Shown in pieces: positions 23,877-31,531 of a stretch of DNA of 49,930 bases (its first letter is position 1; every line of letters starts with the position of its first letter). Both the position numbers and the translations under genes were made by a program. Source of the DNA: Mycoplasmatota bacterium (lineage in GTDB: Bacteria > Bacillota_I > Bacilli_A > Izemoplasmatales > Izemoplasmataceae). The stretch spans positions 1 to 49,930 of the forward strand of contig JAUVDP010000006.1 of NCBI GenBank assembly GCA_030595255.1, in the 5' to 3' direction. The notes below the pieces were generated by a model. That model searched no databases, was not told the DNA's origin, and saw nothing but the letters and a program-made list of their open reading frames with translations.

Positions 23877-23905
23877 ATTATAGCACTTCATGAAAGCGTT
23901 GTCAA
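23877..23905 (-). promoter_or_regulatory. Consensus promoter of the alpha-glucoside operon
   Basis: Minus-strand TTGACA (23900-23905), exactly 17 bases, TATAAT (23877-23882), preceded by TGC, so it is also an extended -10. Both hexamers are perfect. Such strength requires tight repression. Confidence 0.9.
23891..23904 (+). promoter_or_regulatory. Perfect cre site overlapping the operon -35
   Basis: TGAAAGCGTTGTCA matches all 14 positions of TGWAANCGNTNWCA and overlaps five of the six -35 bases of the operon promoter. Binding of CcpA or of the adjacent LacI-type repressor here would block RNA polymerase, giving carbon catabolite repression or substrate induction. Confidence 0.88.
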
Positions 23906-23915
23906 TAAATCCTAA

Positions 23916-23939
23916 AAATGTGGAACCGTATTCACATTT
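23916..23939. repeat. Inverted repeat between lacI and the operon promoter
   Basis: AAATGTGGAA ... TTCACATTT with a five-base centre, just upstream of the operon -35 and seven bases after the lacI stop. A related, longer repeat lies on the other side of lacI (24987-25016). It may be a lacI operator, a weak terminator, or both. Confidence 0.55.
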
Positions 23940-23945
23940 ACCCTT

Positions 23946-24926
23946 TTAAGCAGTATCTCCAGGCTCAAAAAAGACAGGAATTATCTTATCTTCTACTGCT
24001 TCTTTATTATAGTAGCTTACAATTATAGAACAAATTGCTTTAGCTATTAATTCTGGCGATTGCCCAATAGAAGTGATCTTTTTGCCCAAATTTAAAAAGC
24101 TTCTTCCACCATCAAATCCTATTACCTTAACATCTTCAGGAACTCTTTTTCCATTGTGTTCTATTTCTCTTATTACTGCTGCAGCTGCAGCATCAGATAT
24201 TGCAAAAATACCATCAATATCTGAATAATTTTTTAGTAATCCATGTACATACTCAGCACTTACTATATAGTCACCTAAAGGGTACTCAATATTTATAACA
24301 TCATTAATTCCAATTGAATTTAAATAATTATTAAATCCCAGACGTCTATTGGTTACTTCAGTTACTACTGGTGATGCATCACCTTGTGCATCATCCCCAA
24401 TAAACATAAACTTCTTACATCCTAATTCAAGTAATTTCTTAGCAGCCATTTCTCCACCACCATAATTATCACTTGCTACGAATGGTACACCTTCAAATCT
24501 TCTATCAAAAGATACTACAGGTCTACTTTTATCAATCAATGAATCTACATCGTTATTTGTTAATAAAATTACTGCATCAACTCTATTATTTTTAAGCATT
24601 TCAAGGTAAACAATTTCTTTAGCTATTTGTTCACTTGAATTACATATCATTAATTTATATCCATGTTCAAAAAGTTCTGCTTCAACAAAATATAATAATT
24701 CACCAAAGAATAAATGTGTACTGTTAGGTAAAATAAATGCGACAATATTATTTTGTTGTAAAGTCATACTTCTAGCTATTTCATTAGGTACATAATCGAT
24801 TTCTTTAATTACTTTTTCTACTTTTTCTCTTGTCTCTCTTTTAACATACCCTGAATTATTTATAACTCTAGAAACAGTAGCAATACCTACTCCAGCTTTT
24901 AAAGCAACATCTTTAATATTTGCCAT
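23946..24926 (-). CDS. LacI/GalR-family transcription regulator
   Basis: 326 residues. The N-terminal HTH and hinge helix (MANIKDVALKAGVGIATVSRVINN) is followed by a periplasmic-binding-protein-like effector domain (VVSFDRRFEGVPFVASDNYGGGEMAAKKLLELG and IIGFDGGRS-like VKVIGFDGGRSFLNLGKKITSIGQSP). The start is the ATG at 24926, with AAGGAT upstream, rather than the one seven residues earlier. It sits directly upstream of, and in the same direction as, the alpha-glucoside operon, whose promoter begins 40 bases after its stop. It most likely represses that operon. A -10 TATAAT is at 24958-24963. Confidence 0.92.
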   Translation of the reverse strand: MANIKDVALKAGVGIATVSRVINNSGYVKRETREKVEKVIKEIDYVPNEIARSMTLQQNNIVAFILPNSTHLFFGELLYFVEAELFEHGYKLMICNSSEQIAKEIVYLEMLKNNRVDAVILLTNNDVDSLIDKSRPVVSFDRRFEGVPFVASDNYGGGEMAAKKLLELGCKKFMFIGDDAQGDASPVVTEVTNRRLGFNNYLNSIGINDVINIEYPLGDYIVSAEYVHGLLKNYSDIDGIFAISDAAAAAVIREIEHNGKRVPEDVKVIGFDGGRSFLNLGKKITSIGQSPELIAKAICSIIVSYYNKEAVEDKIIPVFFEPGDTA

Positions 24927-24986
24927 ATTGATCCTTCTTTCATACACTATTAATTTTATTATATCCTAAAAAAGTGTAAATAAAAA

Positions 24987-25016
24987 GAGAAATGTGGAAA
25001 CAGTTCCACATTTCTC
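24987..25016 (-). terminator. Strong hairpin after the BASS gene, upstream of lacI
   Basis: 13-bp perfect stem GAGAAATGTGGAA/TTCCACATTTCTC with a four-base loop, followed on the minus strand by TTTTTATTT. It acts as terminator of the transporter gene. It also abuts the expected -35 of the lacI promoter and shares AAATGTGGAA/TTCCACATTT with the repeat at 23916-23939. Confidence 0.75.
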
Positions 25017-25028
25017 ATTTATCTTAAA

Positions 25029-25985
25029 TTATGCAGCTTTAAATAAGTATTTGGTAACCTTAACATTCCAAGCTGCGATTTGTACTTGAAGTACATAAGA
25101 TATCGCAATTAGTAATGCAGCTATTCCAGCATCAGGGAATGTTGATAATATAATTGCTAAAGCTAGAGATAAATTTCTAATTAATGTACCATTAACCATA
25201 GCTATACCATCAACTCTATTAAAAAACAATCTTGCAGTTAATACACTAATAATAAGCATAATAGCATAAAAGACAATAAGAGGTACAATTATATCAAATA
25301 ATATAGATGGATTATTAACTAATAATTCAGCCTTAAGTGACATTGCTACAAATAATATTATTACAACAAAGAATGTTGAAAATAGCGGGAATACAGGTTT
25401 GATTTTTTTCTTGAAAGTTTCCATTCCATATTTATTAATAACAATTTTTTGTGTAAAAAATGCTGCTAACAAAGGAATAAATATAATAATAAGTATTTGA
25501 ATCATGATATCTTTAACAGGAACATCAACTTCTGCTCCTAAAAAGAATGTTATATAAAATGGTGAAAGGAATGCTCCAAGTAATAATCCAAATATTACCA
25601 TTCTAATTGCTTCATTAATATTTCCTTTTGCCATTACAGTCCAACTAATTGTCATACCACTTGTTGGTAATAATCCAATTAATAATAATCCTAATCTTAA
25701 ATATGTTTGATCTTTAAAGAAAACATAACCGATCCCGTAAGCAATTAAAGGGAATATAACAAAGTTTAGTATCTGAGTTGTAGCTTGTAATTTATAATTA
25801 GCTTTTTGTTTAAAAGAATTAAAATCTAAAGTAACAAGCATTGGATATACAAGCATAAACGTTAAAGGTAAAATTAAACTTTTAAACCAATCTACTTCAA
25901 AGTTATAACCAACAATAATTCCTAAAGATATCGAAACAAAGATAGTTCCAATTAAATGATTTTTAACAAATTTTAATAATTTCAT
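25029..25985 (-). CDS. BASS/ACR3-superfamily transporter (bile acid:Na+ symporter-like)
   Basis: 318 residues, nine or ten membrane segments. The SGMTISWTVMAKGN motif (about residues 110-123) and the later GNL-like NGTLIRNLSLALAI (about 262-275) mark the two crossover regions of the BASS fold. Homologues include bile acid symporters, pantoate or keto-acid carriers and arsenite exporters. No conserved cysteine of ACR3 is visible, so arsenite export is not favoured. It is transcribed alone, from TTGTTT-17-TAGAAT (26021-26049), with a GCGCGC palindrome upstream. The palindrome is shared with perR-prx, suggesting a stress-linked role by inference only. Confidence 0.75.
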   Translation of the reverse strand: MKLLKFVKNHLIGTIFVSISLGIIVGYNFEVDWFKSLILPLTFMLVYPMLVTLDFNSFKQKANYKLQATTQILNFVIFPLIAYGIGYVFFKDQTYLRLGLLLIGLLPTSGMTISWTVMAKGNINEAIRMVIFGLLLGAFLSPFYITFFLGAEVDVPVKDIMIQILIIIFIPLLAAFFTQKIVINKYGMETFKKKIKPVFPLFSTFFVVIILFVAMSLKAELLVNNPSILFDIIVPLIVFYAIMLIISVLTARLFFNRVDGIAMVNGTLIRNLSLALAIILSTFPDAGIAALLIAISYVLQVQIAAWNVKVTKYLFKAA

Positions 25986-26020
25986 ATATATAGTCTCCTA
26001 TTTCTTTTTATAATACTTCT

Positions 26021-26049
26021 ATTCTACAAAAAATCATATATAAAAACAA
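26021..26049 (-). promoter_or_regulatory. Promoter of the BASS transporter gene
   Basis: Minus-strand TTGTTT (26044-26049), 17 bases, TAGAAT (26021-26026), about 36 bases before the ATG. Confidence 0.6.
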
Positions 26050-26061
26050 CTTAAATGAACT

Positions 26062-26084
26062 ATTTGTTTGCGCGCGAACTAAAT
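26062..26084. promoter_or_regulatory. GCGCGC palindrome upstream of the BASS gene
   Basis: GTTTGCGCGCGAAC (26066-26079) flanked by ATTT and TAAAT. It differs at one of 14 core positions from the perfect palindrome at 15001-15024 and shares its TAAAT flank. It lies about 16 bases upstream of the -35. Confidence 0.6.
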
Positions 26085-26113
26085 TTATGATTAGTATAAT
26101 AAATAAGAAAAGA

Positions 26114-26144
26114 AAACCTCAATAAATGACAATTATTGAGGTTT
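26114..26144 (-). terminator. Terminator of the P-type ATPase gene
   Basis: 12-bp stem AAACCTCAATAA/TTATTGAGGTTT with a seven-base loop and TCTTTTCTTA after it on the minus strand, four bases past the ATPase stop codon. Confidence 0.8.
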
Positions 26145-26148
26145 AATA

Positions 26149-28824
26149 TTATTTAAACATTTTAGCTAGTTCTCCACCAAATAGTGGAATAAATCCTAAC
26201 CCTAAAGCAATTACAAAATTAGTAAGTGTTAAATCAATATCCGTTCTAAATATTGTATTGATACCTGGTACAAATACTACAACTAATAATAAACTAAGTC
26301 CAAATATTACTGAGTAATTAACCCACTTATTTTCAAATATTTTCATTTTGAAAATAGTAATATCTTCACTTCTAGCTGAGTAAGTTCTTAATAATTCACC
26401 AGTAATTATTGTAATAAACGCAAATGTACTACCTAGCTGCATCATTAAATCTTTTGCAGCGTTAGTATCAGTCATTGCACCATATAGTTCTTCTCCAAAT
26501 ACATATCTACCTAAATAAAATGAAGTAAGTACTGCGATAGCTAAAAATACTGATTGGAACCCAATTGCTAGACCCATTTTTTTATCTACTATAGAAGCAT
26601 GAGGATCTATTGGAGCTTTATCCATAATTCCTGCTTCTTTCTTTTCAAGTCCAAGCGCAAACGCAGGGAATGAATCAGTAACTAAATTTATCCACAAGAT
26701 TTGAATAGCAAATAACGGGCTACCCCATCCTAGTAACATTGCGATAAAGATAAGTAATACTTCACCAACATTACAACTTACTAAATACCCAACAAACTTT
26801 CTAATATTAGAATATATTACTCTACCTTCTTCTACAGCTTCAACTATAGTTGTAAAATTATCATCCATTAAAACCATATCCGCAGCTTCTTTAGAAACAT
26901 CAGTTCCAGTAATACCCATAGCTACTCCAATATTTGCTTGTTTTAATGCAGGTGCATCATTTACACCGTCACCAGTCATACTAGTTATTTCACCAGTTTC
27001 TTGAAGTGCTTTTACAATCATAACTTTATGATTAGGTGAAACTCTAGCAAAGACATTAGTTGTTCTAACCATATCTAAAAATTCAGGGTAACTTAATTTA
27101 TCTATTTCTTCTCCGCTCAATGCATTTGTTCCTTCACCAAGTATTCCAAGTTCACTCCCAATAGCCATCGCGGTAATCTTATGATCACCAGTGATCATAA
27201 CAACTCTCATACCTGCTTTATGACATATTTTAATTGCTTCTTTAACTTCTTCACGTGGTGGATCTATAATTCCAGTTAAACCTACAAATACTAAATCATT
27301 TTCTTCTTTAGTAACATCTTCATATTTATCTAATACTTTAAAAGCAAACCCTAAAACACGTAATGCAGATCTTGCCATTCCTTGATTAGCAATTTCTACA
27401 GTTCTTATATACTTATCAGTAATAGCAAGTACTTCTCCATTACTATAATAGTATTTACATTGTTTTAATAATTGATCAGGTGCTCCTTTTGTATATAACT
27501 GAATTTCTCCATCTATTTCATGGACAGTACTCATTAACTTACGATCACTATCAAATGGGAATTCATCTAGTCTTTTATATTTAGTTTTTATCTCTTTTTG
27601 CATTATACCTTTTTTAGCAGCTAAAGTTACTAAAGCAAGTTCAGTAGGATCTCCTATTAATGAATCTCCACTAATACTTGAATCATTACATAACACACCT
27701 ATTTCTACTAATTTAGAAATATTTGGATTATCTTTTTTTATTTCTCCTTTGAAACTATATCCAGACCCAGTAACTTCTACCATTATATTATTATCAAACA
27801 CTCTAGTTACAACCATTTTATTTTGAGTTAAAGTTCCTGTCTTATCACTTGAAATTACTGTCGTACTTCCTAGTGTTTCAACTGCGCTTAACTCTTTAAC
27901 TATCGCATTTTTATCTGCCATTTTTCTCATTCCTATTGCAAGAACCACAGTAATAACAGTTGGTAAACCCTCAGGAATAGCAGCAACAGCAAGTGATACA
28001 CTAATAAGGAATAGATCTAATACGTCCATACCATATAGTAGTCCTACACCAAATATAATAACTACAACAGCAACACTTATCATCCCAAGTAATTTACCTA
28101 GTTTATCTATTTTCTTTTGAAGAGGAGTTAACTCATCTTCAACTTCATTTAATAAAGTAGCAATATTACCAATTTCAGTATCCATACCAGTACTAACTAC
28201 AATACCAGTAGCTCTACCATAAGTTACAATAGTACTCATATATCCCATATTTAATCTATCACCAATCGGAGTTGGTTCAGATAACTTAACTGAGTCATCT
28301 TTTTCTACAGGTACTGATTCACCTGTTAAAGCTGACTCATCTATTTTTAAATTTATTACTTCAATTAATCTAATATCTGCGGGCATATAATCTCCTGCTT
28401 CTATCATTACAATATCCCCAGGTACTAACTCTTTAGAGTCAATACTTTCAAGTTCACCATCTCTAAGTACTTTAGCACTTGGAGCGCTTAAGCTTTTAAG
28501 CGCAGAAACTGCGTTACTAGCTTTTCTTTCTTGAAAAACACTTAAACTAATATTTAAGATTACTATTACTACAATGAATAACCCTTCAGTTAAATGCCCT
28601 GAAGCGATGATGCTTACTGTAGCAGCGATTAGTAATAATATATTTAAGAACTGTGTAAGTTCTTTGATAATCATCTTAAAGATTGATTTTCGCCCTTTTT
28701 CAAGCAACTTATTTTCTCCATACTTAGCTCTATGTAATTCTACTTGGCTAGAACTAAGACCTTTATCAACTTCAACATTAAATCCTTTTAATAATTCTTT
28801 TACATCAACTGTGTAATTCGTCAT
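26149..28824 (-). CDS. Calcium-type P-type ATPase (P2A family)
   Basis: 891 residues. Cation pump with a phosphorylated aspartate at D327 in SSDKTGTLTQN. The actuator motif is TGES (167-170), membrane helix 4 carries PEGLPTV (284-290), the nucleotide-binding region has KGAPD, and the hinge is MTGDGVNDAPALK. An N-terminal cation-ATPase domain and a C-terminal four-helix domain complete the SERCA-like layout. The PEGL motif and the helix-6 NLVTDSFPAFALG favour Ca2+ (or Mn2+) export over H+ or Na+/K+. It is transcribed alone, divergently from serine dehydratase; a TATAAT lies at 28842-28847. Confidence 0.93.
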   Translation of the reverse strand: MTNYTVDVKELLKGFNVEVDKGLSSSQVELHRAKYGENKLLEKGRKSIFKMIIKELTQFLNILLLIAATVSIIASGHLTEGLFIVVIVILNISLSVFQERKASNAVSALKSLSAPSAKVLRDGELESIDSKELVPGDIVMIEAGDYMPADIRLIEVINLKIDESALTGESVPVEKDDSVKLSEPTPIGDRLNMGYMSTIVTYGRATGIVVSTGMDTEIGNIATLLNEVEDELTPLQKKIDKLGKLLGMISVAVVVIIFGVGLLYGMDVLDLFLISVSLAVAAIPEGLPTVITVVLAIGMRKMADKNAIVKELSAVETLGSTTVISSDKTGTLTQNKMVVTRVFDNNIMVEVTGSGYSFKGEIKKDNPNISKLVEIGVLCNDSSISGDSLIGDPTELALVTLAAKKGIMQKEIKTKYKRLDEFPFDSDRKLMSTVHEIDGEIQLYTKGAPDQLLKQCKYYYSNGEVLAITDKYIRTVEIANQGMARSALRVLGFAFKVLDKYEDVTKEENDLVFVGLTGIIDPPREEVKEAIKICHKAGMRVVMITGDHKITAMAIGSELGILGEGTNALSGEEIDKLSYPEFLDMVRTTNVFARVSPNHKVMIVKALQETGEITSMTGDGVNDAPALKQANIGVAMGITGTDVSKEAADMVLMDDNFTTIVEAVEEGRVIYSNIRKFVGYLVSCNVGEVLLIFIAMLLGWGSPLFAIQILWINLVTDSFPAFALGLEKKEAGIMDKAPIDPHASIVDKKMGLAIGFQSVFLAIAVLTSFYLGRYVFGEELYGAMTDTNAAKDLMMQLGSTFAFITIITGELLRTYSARSEDITIFKMKIFENKWVNYSVIFGLSLLLVVVFVPGINTIFRTDIDLTLTNFVIALGLGFIPLFGGELAKMFK

Positions 28825-28892
28825 AATATCACCCTTTCACCATTATACTATATATTTACTTTAAAGTTAAATTAAATATATTACAACTTAGG

Positions 28893-28920
28893 TAGACAAA
28901 TCCTAATCTTTTGTTACAAT
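28893..28920 (+). promoter_or_regulatory. Promoter of the serine dehydratase gene
   Basis: TAGACA (28893-28898), 16 bases, TACAAT (28915-28920) preceded by TGT, giving an extended -10. Confidence 0.6.
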
Positions 28921-28960
28921 ACAATTGAGTGAAATTATTATATATATAAGGATTGATATT

Positions 28961-30196
28961 ATGAGATCAATAAGAGAACTTTACAAAATAGGAAATGGAC
29001 CATCAAGCTCCCATACTATGGGACCTAAAAAAGCTTGTGAGATTGTAAGAGATGAGTATAACGCAGAGCGCTATTTAGTTAAACTATATGGCTCTTTAAG
29101 TATGACAGGTAAAGGCCATTTAACTGACAAAGTTATTAGAAGAACATTAAATAATGTTGAAGTAATATTCAGTCAAGAAACTATAACTGAACATCCTAAT
29201 ACATTAGATTTCTTTATGTATAATGGAGATATTCCTATAGGCTATGAACGTTTTTATAGTATTGGTGGGGGAGTAGTTAGAAGACAAGGTGAAGACCCTA
29301 AAGAAATTGTAAATATTTATCCTCATAAATATTTTAAAGAAATAAGAGATTACTGCGAAGAAAACAAGATAGAACTTCATGATTATGTATATAAATATGA
29401 AGATGATTCTTTTAAAGATTATTTAAGATTAATTTGGAAAACAATGTCTAAGTCTGTTGATGACGGACTTGTTACATCAGGATTACTTCCTGGAATGTTA
29501 AATGTTGAAAGAAAAGCTAAAAGAATCTTAAACAGAGTAAAATTCTCTAGTAGTAGACATGTGAATAAAACACAATTAGCTTCAGCTTATGCATACGCAG
29601 TAAGTGAAACTAACGCTAGTGGTGGAGTTATAGTTACTGCACCTACTTGCGGAGCAAGTGGTGTATTACCTGGAGTTTTATATTATGCACAAGAAAAATA
29701 TATTTTTAAAGAAGATAAATTATTAAATGCATTAGCAACAGCTGGACTTATTGGTAATATTGTTAAACATAACGCTTCTATTAGTGGTGCTGAAGCTGGA
29801 TGTCAAGCTGAGATTGGTACTGCATGTAGTATGGCAGCTGCTGCTGTATCTGTTTTGATGGAGAATGATATTGACACTTTAGAATGTGCTGCTGAAATAG
29901 CGATGGAACACCATCTAGGTTTAACTTGTGATCCTATAAGAGGATATGTTCAAGTACCATGTATTGAAAGAAATGGTGTTGCAGCTATGAGAGCTATAAA
30001 CGCTGCTGAACTATCTGAACTTATTGGAGAAAATAGAAAAATATCATTTGATATGGTAGTTGAAACAATGCTTCAAACTGGTAAAGATTTAAAAGAGAGT
30101 TACCGTGAAACAGCTGAAGCAGGACTCGCAGCTTACTACAAAAATATTCAAATTCAAAAAATTTTCATTAAAAAATCAGAAAACAATTCTAAATAA
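28961..30196 (+). CDS. sdaA: L-serine dehydratase, iron-sulfur type, single chain
   Basis: 411 residues. Converts L-serine to pyruvate and ammonia. The beta domain has GNGPSSSHTMGP (11-22). The alpha domain has APTCGASG and the cluster cysteines C281, C323 and C334; the spacings of 42 and 11 equal those of the structurally known Legionella enzyme. It is a fused beta-alpha form, whereas many Firmicutes have split subunits. The TTG at 28925 is rejected: the ATG at 28961 follows AAGGAT at proper distance and starts the domain. In a fermenter it would feed pyruvate. It is monocistronic, ended by a hairpin overlapping the stop. Confidence 0.95.
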   Translation: MRSIRELYKIGNGPSSSHTMGPKKACEIVRDEYNAERYLVKLYGSLSMTGKGHLTDKVIRRTLNNVEVIFSQETITEHPNTLDFFMYNGDIPIGYERFYSIGGGVVRRQGEDPKEIVNIYPHKYFKEIRDYCEENKIELHDYVYKYEDDSFKDYLRLIWKTMSKSVDDGLVTSGLLPGMLNVERKAKRILNRVKFSSSRHVNKTQLASAYAYAVSETNASGGVIVTAPTCGASGVLPGVLYYAQEKYIFKEDKLLNALATAGLIGNIVKHNASISGAEAGCQAEIGTACSMAAAAVSVLMENDIDTLECAAEIAMEHHLGLTCDPIRGYVQVPCIERNGVAAMRAINAAELSELIGENRKISFDMVVETMLQTGKDLKESYRETAEAGLAAYYKNIQIQKIFIKKSENNSK

Positions 30197-30208
30197 TAGA
30201 ATTGTTTT
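30181..30208 (+). terminator. Terminator of serine dehydratase
   Basis: AAACAATTCT (30181-30190) pairs with AGAATTGTTT (30199-30208), followed by TTT. The stop codon is in the loop. Confidence 0.75.
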
Positions 30209-30211
30209 TTA

Positions 30212-30258
30212 TTAAAGTGAAATTAGAGGATATAATTTATATTCTAATTTCACTTTAA
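30212..30258. repeat. 16-bp perfect inverted repeat upstream of fic
   Basis: TTAAAGTGAAATTAGA (30212-30227) and its exact complement (30243-30258) around a 15-base AT-rich centre. Related GAAATTAGA copies follow inside the promoter (30270-30279), and an AATTTCATTT half-site lies at about 30297-30306. This cluster looks like an operator array. Confidence 0.7.
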
Positions 30259-30259
30259 C

Positions 30260-30288
30260 TTGATAAAATGAAATTAGAATTGTATAAT
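30260..30288 (+). promoter_or_regulatory. Promoter of fic
   Basis: TTGATA (30260-30265), 17 bases, TATAAT (30283-30288). A GAAATTAGAAT repeat unit fills the spacer, so a repressor bound there would block RNA polymerase. Confidence 0.8.
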
Positions 30289-30319
30289 AGTAGTATAATT
30301 TCATTTAGGAGGTGTAATA

Positions 30320-31474
30320 ATGAAAAACAGAGCGGGTAACTATGTTTCTAACTTATCAGGAAAACTTGAATATAAATCATTTGATCCAGTTCCCTTAAAA
30401 AGTAATATGGAAATCTATTATGATTCTGAACTTTTTAAAAACCTTTCTAATGCTACTTTAAATTTAGGTATACTCGAAGGTATGTCTACTCAAATACCTA
30501 ATATTGAATTATATATATCAATGTATATTAGAAAAGAAGCTCTTCTTTCAAGTCAAATAGAAGGAACTCAAGCGACTCTTGATGACATATTCAATCCACA
30601 CCAAGATGAAAATGTAAATCTTGAAGTTAAAGATGTAATAAACTATATAAAAGCACTAAAATATGCAAATATTCGATTAAAATCATTCCAAATATCTAAT
30701 AGATTAATCAAAGAGATTCATAAAATATTAATGCATGGTTTAAGAGGAAATGATAAATACCCTGGTGAATTTAGAGTTACTCAAAACTGGATTGGACCTG
30801 GTGGAAGCACTTTGAAAACTGCAAGATTTGTACCGCCTAATCCAGAAACACTAGTAAGTGTAATAAATAATCTAGAAAAGTTTATTCATGATAATAACGA
30901 AATGGAACCTCTAATTAAGATAGCTTTAATACATTATCAGTTTGAAACAATTCACCCCTTTCTTGATGGAAATGGTAGAATTGGAAGACTATTAATTAAT
31001 TTATTATTAAAAGAATATAACTTATTAACATATGACACATTATATATATCTTACTTCTTAAAACTAAATAGAGTTGAGTACTATGATAGATTAATGGAAG
31101 TTAGATTAAAAGGCGATTATGAACAATGGATTAAATTCTTCTTAGAAGCTATTGAAAAATCTTCAGAAGACTCAATAGAAACAATAAAACAATTACTCAA
31201 AATCCATGATCTTAATTACAATAAAATCGAACAAATTACGGGTAGATCAAAAACTACAGTATTAAAAATCTTTAAATATCTAGAAGAAAATCCAATCATT
31301 GATATTAAACGAACAAGTAAAGCATTGAATATGTCTTTTAATGCAATATCAAATGGGATAGATATATTGATAAACCTAAATATACTTAAGCAAATAGACA
31401 AAGGAATCAGATATAGAATATTTGTTTATGAAGATTATTTAGAAATACTGCGAAAAAACACTGAAATAACCTAA
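30320..31474 (+). CDS. Fic-domain protein (class II) with C-terminal winged helix
   Basis: 384 residues. The catalytic Fic motif is IHPFLDGNGRIGR (H212), which transfers AMP (or another phosphoryl nucleotide) to a protein hydroxyl. The inhibitory helix precedes it: SSQIEG (77-82) with E81, the position that blocks ATP in class II Fic proteins, so it is self-inhibited. It has an N-terminal DUF4172-like region and a C-terminal helix-turn-helix (NPIIDIKRTSKALNMSFNAISNGIDILI), as in the common Fic-HTH family. An AGGAGG site is present. The HTH plus the repeat cluster at the promoter suggests autoregulation. No separate antitoxin is adjacent. Confidence 0.92.
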   Translation: MKNRAGNYVSNLSGKLEYKSFDPVPLKSNMEIYYDSELFKNLSNATLNLGILEGMSTQIPNIELYISMYIRKEALLSSQIEGTQATLDDIFNPHQDENVNLEVKDVINYIKALKYANIRLKSFQISNRLIKEIHKILMHGLRGNDKYPGEFRVTQNWIGPGGSTLKTARFVPPNPETLVSVINNLEKFIHDNNEMEPLIKIALIHYQFETIHPFLDGNGRIGRLLINLLLKEYNLLTYDTLYISYFLKLNRVEYYDRLMEVRLKGDYEQWIKFFLEAIEKSSEDSIETIKQLLKIHDLNYNKIEQITGRSKTTVLKIFKYLEENPIIDIKRTSKALNMSFNAISNGIDILINLNILKQIDKGIRYRIFVYEDYLEILRKNTEIT

Positions 31475-31488
31475 TATATATAAAGTAA

Positions 31489-31522
31489 AAAAGGTATAAT
31501 TCTAAAGTGGATTATACCTTTT
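31489..31522. terminator. Bidirectional terminator between fic and the DUF438 gene
   Basis: AAAAGGTATAAT/ATTATACCTTTT, a 12-bp stem with a 10-base loop, and A and T runs on both sides between two convergent genes. Confidence 0.85.
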
Positions 31523-31531
31523 CTTTTACTT

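Noticed and set aside
25029-25985. Arsenite exporter (ACR3) assignment for the BASS-type protein
   Set aside because: The conserved membrane cysteine of ACR3 is not visible and no arsR/arsC genes are nearby; kept at superfamily level.
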